Both the position numbers and the translations under genes were made by a program. A stretch of DNA of 32,023 nucleotides from assembly GCA_025353165.1 (NCBI GenBank), contig JANXRE010000149.1, positions 1 through 32,023 on the forward strand. The letters run 5' to 3'. The notes beneath the pieces were generated by a model that was given only the letters and a program-made list of their open reading frames with translations, did no database searches and had not been told where the DNA came from. Below, one piece after another: positions 26,195-32,023 of this stretch (the stretch's first letter is position 1; each line of letters begins with the position of its first letter). This stretch comes from Acidobacteriota bacterium. GTDB taxonomy: Bacteria > Acidobacteriota > Terriglobia > Bryobacterales > Bryobacteraceae.

Positions 26195-27409
26195 GTGCAG
26201 TTGCTTTCCGTCGCAATCTTAATTCCCCTCATCGCCGCGAGCTCGGAGACGCCGCAAGAGATAGAATCCAAGGCTATCGCTCTCAAGGCGAAGGGAGATG
26301 CCGCCGGCGCGCTGGCGGCCTACGAGCAAGCCGCCACCCTCGCCCCGCAATCGGCCCGCCTTCAGGATGAGATCGGTTTCCTGCTGGCCGTACTCAATCG
26401 GCGCGCGGAGGCCGTGGAGCATCTCAAGCATGCTCTCGATCTCGATCCGCGCTTTGCCCCCGCGCAGTTTCACCTGGGCGTTGCCTTCTTCCTGGATCGG
26501 GACACAGCAAACGCCATTCCGCATCTACAGTCGGCCGCGGCGCTCGACGCTGGAAATACCGTATATCAGTCGAAGCTCGGCCAAGCTCTGCAAACCGCGG
26601 GCCAGGATCAGGACGCGATCCCGCACCTCAAGGCCGCCACTGGTGAGCAGTCGAAGGATGTCGCGGCGTGGAGAAGCCTCGCTATCGCGCTTCAAAAAAC
26701 GGGCGATACTCCCGGCGCAGTGGACGCCTACCGGCACGCGGTAGATCTGGAACCTTCCAACGTCGACGCCCGCAACGGCCTCGCGCTAAATCTGATCAAC
26801 ATGCGCCGTCCGGAAGAGGGCCTCGCGGAGCTTCAGAAAATACTCGCCGCCGACCCGAACAACATCACGGCGCGATTCAATGTCGGATTCGCCCACCTGC
26901 GGAAAGCGGAGCTCCGAGAGGCGATCAAGGCCTTCCGGGATGTGATCGGCCGCGACCCCAACAACGCCGCCGCGCACTACAACCTCGGCATCGCGCTGAA
27001 GAACGAAGATGAGATCGACGCTGGGAAAGCCGAGTTCTCCCGCGCGTTGGAGATCGATCCCACACTCGCCGAGGCGCACTACATGATGGGAATTGCGTGC
27101 TGGCAATCCGGTGAGTTCGACTGCGCGGCCGGGCACATGCGCTCCGCCATCGCCCTGCGACCGGATTATGGCGAAGCATACTTTATGCTGGGCACGGTGC
27201 TGAAACAGAAGGGAGAGTTCGCGCCGGCCGAAGAAGCGCTGCGCGCGGCCATCCGGCTGGAACCGGCGAATCCAGGGCCCTACAACACGCTCGCCCAGGT
27301 CTTACGCCAGACGGGGAATATCGAAGAGAGCAAGAAGATGTTCGCCGAAGGCGCGCGCGTCAAGAAGAACACCGAGAACAAACTTTGGACCATATTGCAT
27401 CCGGAGTAG
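26195..27409 (+). CDS. Exported TPR-repeat protein, about ten repeats
   Basis: This protein of about 404 residues has a hydrophobic N-terminus (QLLSVAILIPLIAAS) and about ten consecutive TPR units. Examples are AQFHLGVAFFLDRDTANAIP, AHYNLGIALKNEDEIDAGKA, AYFMLGTVLKQKGEFAPAEE and YNTLAQVLRQTGNIEESKKM. The signal-like N-terminus fixes the start near GTG 26195; TTG 26201 is an alternative with better spacing to an AAAGG upstream, and the longer open frame to 25871 is antisense to the divergent TPR gene. The stop is one base from that of the convergent CRTAC1 gene. A scaffold or adaptor role is likely; no enzyme motif is seen. Confidence 0.83.
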   Translation: MQLLSVAILIPLIAASSETPQEIESKAIALKAKGDAAGALAAYEQAATLAPQSARLQDEIGFLLAVLNRRAEAVEHLKHALDLDPRFAPAQFHLGVAFFLDRDTANAIPHLQSAAALDAGNTVYQSKLGQALQTAGQDQDAIPHLKAATGEQSKDVAAWRSLAIALQKTGDTPGAVDAYRHAVDLEPSNVDARNGLALNLINMRRPEEGLAELQKILAADPNNITARFNVGFAHLRKAELREAIKAFRDVIGRDPNNAAAHYNLGIALKNEDEIDAGKAEFSRALEIDPTLAEAHYMMGIACWQSGEFDCAAGHMRSAIALRPDYGEAYFMLGTVLKQKGEFAPAEEALRAAIRLEPANPGPYNTLAQVLRQTGNIEESKKMFAEGARVKKNTENKLWTILHPE

Positions 27410-27410
27410 G

Positions 27411-29153
27411 TCAGCCTGAGAGCCTCTCGGTCTTCACAATCCCCGCGCCCTCGCGGACGGTAACCAACCGGTCGGCCGGAACCTTGGTCAGATTCTCCCG
27501 CAACCCGCTCGGCCACCGGATCTCGAGATCGGCCGTCGCTTCCGCGCCCAGCCCAAAATGGAGGCGCGGATCGTTGGCCGAATAAAAACTCGACTGGCTC
27601 AGCACCGCCTGCGCCTGCGTCTTGCCGCCATAGCGCGCCTTCACCAGCCCGCCGATTGCCGAACGGTTCGATTTCACGCCCACCAGTTTCACCTTCAGCC
27701 AGTGCCCGCCGCCCGTCACATCGTTTCGCAGCAGCGACGGCGGCTCGTTCAGGTTGATGACCAGCGCGTCGATATCGCCGTCATTATCGAAATCCCCGAA
27801 CGCGCAGCCCCGGCTGGAGTGCGCCGCCGCGATGCCGCTTCCCGCCTGCTCAATCAGTTCCTCGAACTTATCGCCGAGGTTGCGAAAGACAATCCGCGGC
27901 GTCTTGTACGGGAACTGCGGCAGGACCGCTTCCACCTCGGGGTAAACGCTTCCCGTGACCGTCAAAATATCCGGCAGCCCATCGTTATCCAAATCGAAAA
28001 TCCCGGCCCCCCACCCTACGTACCGCGTCTCCACTCCGAGCCCCGCGTGAATCGTGATGTCGTCGAAGAAGCCCGTCCCGTCGTTGCGGTAGAGAACGCT
28101 CGTGTCCTCGGCGAAGTGCGTCTTGAAGATGTCCAGGTGCCCGTCCAAGTTCACGTCACCGACTGCGACTCCCATGCCCGCCTGCTCCACTCCGTCGTCG
28201 CTCAGCGCCACGCCGCTGGCCAGTCCCATCTCGGTGAACGTCCCGTCGCGATTGTTGCGGAACAGCAGGCTGGGTTTGGAATCGCAGGCTACATAAATGT
28301 CGGGCCACCCGCTGCCACGGAAATCCGCCGCCACGGCCGTCATGCAATAACTCCGCGCGGCCTTCGCGATTCCGGAGCGCTCGCTGGAATCGGTGAATGT
28401 TCCGTCGCCGTTATTGCGGTACAGGTAGCACCGGCCGGGCGGCAATCCGCGCGGCCCGCAGTTCACCGGAATGCCTTTCCAACTGCAATTGGAGTTTTCG
28501 CCCGGCTTTGGAATCGTCGCCGGATCGAAATCCAGATAGCTCGCGGTGAAGATGTCCAGCAGCCCATTCCGGTTGGTCTCCACGAACGTGCAGCCGGATC
28601 CCCAGCGTCTCTCGGGATGCAGCAAACCAGCCTGCTTGGTTACGTCCGTGAACGTGCCGTTCCCATTGTTCCGGTAAAGTACGTTCTGTCCCCAATAGGT
28701 GACAAAGAGATCGTCGTGTCCGTCGTTGTTGTAGTCTCCCACGCATACGGCCGATGCCCAACCCGTCAGCCTCAATCCCGCTTTGTCGGTGACATCCGTG
28801 AACGTGCCATCGCGGTTGTTGTGGTAGAGCCGGTTGGTCGCCTCTTTCGGATCGCCCTCCAAGGTCGTGCCGCACAGCAGAAAGATATCGAGCCAGCCGT
28901 CGTTGTCGTAGTCGATGAACGCGGCGCCGCAGCCCGTAGTCTCGATGATGGCGTTCTTCTTTTCCACGCCGCCGTAGATCGTGGTGGCGCGCAGTCCCGC
29001 CGCCGCGCCAACATCCGTAAATCGCGCATGAAAAAGCAGGCCGGAGGGTTTGCCGCGCGGCGCGGGTTTGATGGAGCGCGTCGAGATGCCCTGCGCCCAG
29101 GTTCGCGACCCGCCCAGGGCAACCAGTTTCAGCCAGTCCCGGCGGTGAAACAC
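27411..29153 (-). CDS. CRTAC1-family protein (second copy): FG-GAP/VCBS-like repeats, ASPIC/UnbV domain
   Basis: This 580-residue protein parallels the one at 17347-19095 domain by domain. It has a twin-arginine-like start (HRRDWLKLVALGG) and the conserved ETTGCGAAFIDYDNDGWLDI. Successive Asp-rich repeats include DYNNDGHDDLFVTYWG and DVNLDGHLDIFKTHF, and the C-terminal ASPIC/UnbV domain has SNRSAIGGLVKARYGG ... LRLHFGLGAEATADLEIRW in similar form. It starts with GTG at 29153, directly after the stop of the upstream flavin-protein gene, with GAGGG about 7 nt before it. It is therefore probably co-transcribed with that gene and the deaminase upstream. Shared blocks with the first copy point to paralogues that diverged long ago. 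Confidence 0.9.
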   Translation of the reverse strand: MFHRRDWLKLVALGGSRTWAQGISTRSIKPAPRGKPSGLLFHARFTDVGAAAGLRATTIYGGVEKKNAIIETTGCGAAFIDYDNDGWLDIFLLCGTTLEGDPKEATNRLYHNNRDGTFTDVTDKAGLRLTGWASAVCVGDYNNDGHDDLFVTYWGQNVLYRNNGNGTFTDVTKQAGLLHPERRWGSGCTFVETNRNGLLDIFTASYLDFDPATIPKPGENSNCSWKGIPVNCGPRGLPPGRCYLYRNNGDGTFTDSSERSGIAKAARSYCMTAVAADFRGSGWPDIYVACDSKPSLLFRNNRDGTFTEMGLASGVALSDDGVEQAGMGVAVGDVNLDGHLDIFKTHFAEDTSVLYRNDGTGFFDDITIHAGLGVETRYVGWGAGIFDLDNDGLPDILTVTGSVYPEVEAVLPQFPYKTPRIVFRNLGDKFEELIEQAGSGIAAAHSSRGCAFGDFDNDGDIDALVINLNEPPSLLRNDVTGGGHWLKVKLVGVKSNRSAIGGLVKARYGGKTQAQAVLSQSSFYSANDPRLHFGLGAEATADLEIRWPSGLRENLTKVPADRLVTVREGAGIVKTERLSG

Positions 29154-29807
29154 CTATTTCCCTCGGGAGTATCGCCGCACGTACTCCGGGACCGCGATGC
29201 CCGCCGGCAGTGCCGCATCCGGCAGCGCCTCGCCCACCGACATCCCTAACGGCAGCACGCCCGCCCAGACCGAAAGCGCGTAGTCCGGCTCGTCGTCCTT
29301 GGGCCCGCCGGTGCGTACTTTCGCCGAAGCCTCGTCGATCGGAAGCGCCAGCACCGAGGTCGCCTTCAGTTCCTTTTCGTTCGGAGTCCGCACGTCGGCC
29401 CACCGCCCCGGAATCACGTGCTGCGTGACGGCTTCGAGCGCCCGCATCTTCTCTTCGGAATCCGTCACCAGCCGGGCCGTTCCGAACAGCATCACGGATC
29501 GGTAATTGATCGAGTGGTGGAACGCCGACCGCGCCAGCACCAGCCCATCCACCAGCGTCACCGTGAGGCAGGCCGGCGCGCCCTGCGACAACGTCTTCAA
29601 CGCGTGGCTGGCGGCCGAGCCGTGAACATAAACCGTGTCGCCGTCGCGGCCATGCAGCGTCGGAATCACGAACGGCGCGCCGTCCGCCACAAAGCCGAGG
29701 TGGCAGATCAGCCCTTCGTCGAGGATTGTGTCGATGACGTCCCGATCGTATCGCCCGCGCTCCGGTAGACGGCGTACCGTCGCTCTCGCCGTGCGACGAA
29801 CGGTCAT
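29154..29807 (-). CDS. Pyridoxamine 5'-phosphate oxidase-fold flavin-binding protein
   Basis: This 217-residue protein has the split-barrel flavin-binding fold of the Pyridox_ox_2 group. Typical segments are LPERGRYDRDVIDTILDEG near the N-terminus, CHLGFVADGAPFVIPTLHGR, VYVHGSAASHALKTL, LVDGLVLARSAFHHSINYRS and VMLFGTARLVTD. Members bind FMN or related cofactors and reduce or protect small molecules, but most have no assigned substrate. It overlaps the deaminase gene upstream by 4 nt (ATGA at 29804-29807) and its stop abuts the CRTAC1 start, so a three-gene minus-strand unit is likely. No signal peptide is visible, suggesting a cytoplasmic protein. Confidence 0.88.
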   Translation of the reverse strand: MTVRRTARATVRRLPERGRYDRDVIDTILDEGLICHLGFVADGAPFVIPTLHGRDGDTVYVHGSAASHALKTLSQGAPACLTVTLVDGLVLARSAFHHSINYRSVMLFGTARLVTDSEEKMRALEAVTQHVIPGRWADVRTPNEKELKATSVLALPIDEASAKVRTGGPKDDEPDYALSVWAGVLPLGMSVGEALPDAALPAGIAVPEYVRRYSRGK

Positions 29808-30262
29808 GGTTCCACCCGCTTCACGCCCACCCCGGCCTCCCCGAACAGCACTTCGACCATGCCGAAATGCTCGTTATAGTAATCGCTCGTGTACTGCCGC
29901 ATCCGCTCGGCGCAAATCGCGACATGGATGATGCCCGCCTGCACGATGGCACGCGCGCAATCCATGCACGGCATGATCTCGACGTACAGCGTGCAACCCC
30001 CGGTGGCCGTGCCCGCGCGCGCCGCGTTGCAGATAGCGTTGCGCTCCGCATGCTCGATCCACAGGTACTTGGCCGGTCGCACCAATCGTTCCGGAACGTC
30101 ATCCCGAATGCCGCGCGGAAACGAATTGTAGCCCGTCGACCGGATCTCATGCGCCGGCCCCACAATCACACAGCCCAGCTTCGTATTCGGATCCTTGCTA
30201 CGCGCAGCCACGGCGTGGCAGATGTCGAGATAATATCGATCCCACTCCGGTATCGAGCCCAT
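29804..30262 (-). CDS. dCMP/cytidine deaminase-family zinc enzyme (ComEB-like)
   Basis: This 152-residue enzyme has the deoxycytidylate deaminase fold. The zinc site is visible as HAERN (His71, catalytic Glu73) and PCMDC (Cys99, Cys102). The N-terminal WDRYYLDICHAVAARSKDPN and TGYNSFPRG are typical of dCMP deaminases, which make dUMP for thymidylate synthesis. Its length fits that family, although related enzymes act on other nucleotides. It is cytoplasmic. It is the first gene of the minus-strand unit leading to the flavin protein and second CRTAC1 gene, and lies 16 bp downstream of the broken higA. Confidence 0.9.
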   Translation of the reverse strand: MGSIPEWDRYYLDICHAVAARSKDPNTKLGCVIVGPAHEIRSTGYNSFPRGIRDDVPERLVRPAKYLWIEHAERNAICNAARAGTATGGCTLYVEIMPCMDCARAIVQAGIIHVAICAERMRQYTSDYYNEHFGMVEVLFGEAGVGVKRVEP

Positions 30263-30278
30263 GAGTTTTAGGATAGCG

Positions 30279-30540
30279 TCAGGCGGCGGTACGCGGCAGG
30301 ACTTCCTTCTCGATCCGTGGTCGAATGTCCCGCTCTGCGACCTCCAGTTCGTACGCGCTCTGCAAATTTAGCCAGTACAGAGGCGACCTACCGAAATACC
30401 GGGCCAGACGCATTGCGTTGTCCACGGTGATGGCCTGTTCCCGTTGGCAATGGCGCTGATCCGATTCATTGGAACCCGGAGAGTGCGCCCCGCAGTAACT
30501 CGCCCGGGTGGATGGGCGGAAGTTTCCTTCCCTTAGCCAT
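30279..30540 (-). pseudogene. higA: HigA-type antitoxin pseudogene (three-frame remnant)
   Basis: The start at ATG 30540 (AAAGAGAG upstream) opens a HigA N-terminus, GRKLPPIHPGELLR. After about 22 residues the family text jumps to another frame (RVPMNRISAIANGN), then to a third frame for the C-terminal part, AITVDNAMRLARYFG ... PLYWLNLQSAYELEVAERDI, ending at 30279. The middle helix-turn-helix segment (normally about LGLSQNALARAL) is missing, so there is a deletion plus two frame changes. HigA proteins are DNA-binding antitoxins paired with a HigB toxin; no higB is found here. The product cannot be functional as a whole. Confidence 0.8.
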
Positions 30541-30558
30541 GACTCTCTTTTTCCAGTA

Positions 30559-30873
30559 TATCGTTTCATTAAATACTATCCCGATTAGCTGGACTCAGAA
30601 GGTCGAACTTCTTCCAGCGATGGACCACGGGAGCAGCGTTAAGTTCGCCGATTCCCTGTAGGATGCGATCGCGGAGTTCCTCCCAGGATCGCACTCGGAT
30701 GTGACGAAGAAACGCGCGCCATCTTGCCAAAGAGGGTTTCCACGATGTTGAGCCACGATCCGTCCTTTGGGGTCAGCACGTACTGGAAGCGGTTGGGGCG
30801 GGTAGCCAGCCAGGTATGAGTCTCTTTGGAGATGTGCGCCAAATCTGTCAGGTTATGTTTTATTGAAACGATA
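30559..30873 (-). mobile_element. 315-bp internally deleted IS630-family element with TA flanks
   Basis: Inverted ends TATCGTTTCATTAAA (30559-30573) and TTTATTGAAACGATA (30859-30873) agree at 14 of 15 positions, and each is flanked by TA (30557-30558, 30874-30875), the target duplication used by IS630/Tc1-mariner elements. Inside, on the minus strand, lies the C-terminal part of an IS630-type transposase whose stop codon (30569-30571) falls in the end repeat. About three quarters of the transposase is gone, so this is a MITE-like derivative movable only in trans. Confidence 0.75.
30569..30842 (-). pseudogene. IS630-family transposase, C-terminal remnant with frameshift
   Basis: The first frame reads LAHISKETHTWLATRPNRFQ and then VLTPKDGSWLNIVETLFGKM. 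This region contains the final catalytic Glu of the DDE triad (LNIVE). The frame then shifts by an indel near 30715, continuing as FLRHIRVRSWEELRDRIL, then AAPVVHRWKKFDLLSPANRD and the stop. The upstream transposase, with both Asp residues, is deleted. It sits within the 315-bp element at 30559-30873, 29 bp upstream of the higA start, and is a different lineage from the transposase at 30934-32023. Confidence 0.8.
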
Positions 30874-30899
30874 TATTAGTGTCATGAGCGAGAAATACG

Positions 30900-32023
30900 T
30901 TCCATAAGTAACGATTAGGCTGCATACTTAGGTATGCGTACGGGACGTCCCAAGAAACCTCTGGAAATCGCCGAGGAGGATCGCGATAAATTGAGCATGA
31001 TTGCGCGTCGGCCGAAGTCGGCACAGGCCATGGCGATGCGTGCCCGGATCGTGCTCAGTTGTGGGCAGGGGATGAGCAACTCGGAGGTTGCCCGGAAGTT
31101 GCACATCACTGGCGCGACCGTCGGTAAGTGGCGGGAACGGTTTCGAGAGTTTGGGCTGGATGGCTTGCTGGATGAGCCGCGGGTCGGCGCGCCGCGCAAA
31201 ATCACCGATCGGCAGATTGAAGACGTCGTCACCAAGACACTGGAATCGATGCCCGCCAACAGTACGCACTGGAGCACTCGCCTCATGGCGGAACAGACGG
31301 GTCTATCGCAAAACGCCATTGTGCGGATTTGGCGGGCCTTCCGATTGCAGCCGCATCGTGCTGGAGAACTTCAAGTTTTCCGAAGACCCGCAATTTGTGG
31401 AGAAGGTGCGGGACATCGTGGGCTTGTACCTGAATCCGCCGGATCGTGCCATTGTGCTGTGCGTGGATGAAAAGAGCCAAGTCCAGGCGCTGAATCGGAC
31501 CGAACCGATTCTGCCCTTGGTGCCAGGCGTCCCCGCTCGGCAATCGCATGATTACCAGCGGCATGGAGTTACGTCTTTGTTTGCGGCCATGGATGTAGCT
31601 TCCGGGGTGACCATTAGCACCTGCTATCGGCGCCACCGGCATCCGGAGTTCTTGCGCTTTCTCAACGAGATCGAGGACCATCTTCCTGCCGGATTGGAAG
31701 TGCATCTGGTGATGGACAACTACGGCACCCACAAGGTGGCCAAGGTTCGCGGTTGGTTCGCGCGACACCCGCGTTATCACGTTCATTTCACGCCGACCAG
31801 CGGAAGTTGGCTCAACCTGGTGGAGCGACTCTTCGCCGAGGTGACCGAGCGCTGCGTCCGCCGCGGCAGTCACACAGCCGTTCGAATGTTGGAGACAGCC
31901 ATGCTCGACTATTTGGACCAGCGGAATCAGAATCCCCAGCCCTTCGTATGGACCGCCGATGCCGATTTGATTCTCGGCAAGGTTGAGCGACCTTGCAAAC
32001 GTATTTCCCGCTCAGGACACTAG
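30900..32023 (+). mobile_element. IS630-family insertion sequence, left part (right end outside window)
   Basis: A complete IS630-type transposase region starts at 30934. The left terminal repeat should lie in about 30900-30933, in an AT-richer stretch following the TA-flanked remnant, but it cannot be delimited because the matching right end lies beyond 32023. It has inserted beside the older IS630-derived remnant, making this a repeated landing site. Confidence 0.55.
30934..32023 (+). pseudogene. IS630-family transposase, split by a frameshift near 31350
   Basis: The first frame (ATG 30934 to about 31350, about 140 residues) has a helix-turn-helix segment, SEVARKLHITGATVGKWRER, with the typical FGLDGLLDEPRVGAPRKI and HWSTRLMAEQTGLS. 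The second frame, shifted +1, carries the DDE catalytic domain: first Asp in VLCVDEKSQVQALNRTEP, second Asp in LVMDNYGTHKV, and Glu in SWLNLVERLFAEV. It ends at the TAG 32021-32023. The switch lies around LQPHR/ENFKF. Either a one-base insertion (or two-base deletion) inactivated the gene, or the two frames are joined by +1 frameshifting. The domains are otherwise complete, so the event is recent or functional. Confidence 0.75.

Noticed and set aside
27558-29249. 563-residue plus-strand open frame
   Set aside because: It mirrors the second CRTAC1 gene; its low-complexity Arg/Val/Ala text comes from the complement of the Asp-rich repeats.
30559-30873. Inverted ends as a split HigA operator palindrome
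   Set aside because: Considered because antitoxin operators are palindromic, but the TA flanks and the transposase stop inside one end fit IS630 terminal repeats better; not excluded.
30876-30933. Possible higB toxin remnant between the two IS630 elements
   Set aside because: None of the minus-strand frames shows the HigB C-terminal signature; the stretch is more likely flank plus the left end of the second IS.

Overview
The window looks like chromosomal DNA of an Acidobacteriota bacterium, most likely of the Solibacter/Bryobacter type. This rests on high GC throughout, a DUF1501 + DUF1549/DUF1553 (PSD1 cytochrome) gene pair, two Tat-exported CRTAC1-type proteins (FG-GAP/VCBS-like repeats ending in an ASPIC/UnbV domain), an Oar-like TonB-dependent receptor with an N-terminal carboxypeptidase-regulatory-like domain, many TPR proteins, a HAF-repeat remnant and dispersed GC-rich palindromic repeats. 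The taxonomic call is inference from gene content; no rRNA gene is present.

Layout. 1-4040 (minus): a DUF1501 gene cut by the window edge, behind a PSD1/LamG cytochrome protein. 4080-4154: tRNA-Gly(UCC). 4195-5838: phosphoglucomutase. 5862-6111: a decayed alpha/beta-hydrolase fragment. 6108-9587: bacterial PH-domain membrane protein, small secreted protein, rRNA pseudouridine synthase RluE, an AbgB-like M20 amidohydrolase and a small secreted protein. 9623-10267: DUF1345-like membrane protein. 10268-10980 is a gene graveyard: a frameshifted HAF-repeat gene, the C-terminal stump of a DmpA/S58 peptidase and a palindromic repeat. 10981-13100 (minus): a short crotonase overlapping an acyl-CoA carboxylase carboxyltransferase. 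13149-16520 (plus): AI-2E-family permease, HupE/UreJ_2-like protein and serine beta-lactamase-family hydrolase, close-packed or overlapping. 16532-16645: inverted pair of the same palindromic repeat between convergent genes, then a Mn-type superoxide dismutase.

17347-29153 is the most distinctive region. It holds a CRTAC1 protein divergent from a redoxin and a cytochrome c / PHM-like copper monooxygenase / TPR fusion, then a large Oar-like TonB receptor with its own sigma70-like promoter, two divergent TPR proteins and a second CRTAC1 protein. All are predicted to be exported or surface proteins, so they may form one periplasmic/outer-membrane oxidative or uptake module; that functional link is inference. 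29154-30262 (minus) holds a flavin/PLP-oxidase-fold protein overlapping a dCMP-deaminase-like enzyme.

The right end (30279-32023) is a mobile-element scrapyard: a HigA antitoxin pseudogene broken across three frames, a 315-bp internally deleted IS630-type element with matching inverted ends and flanking TA dinucleotides, and a second, different IS630-family transposase split by a frameshift whose stop coincides with the window end. No CRISPR array, prophage or convincing defence system was seen.
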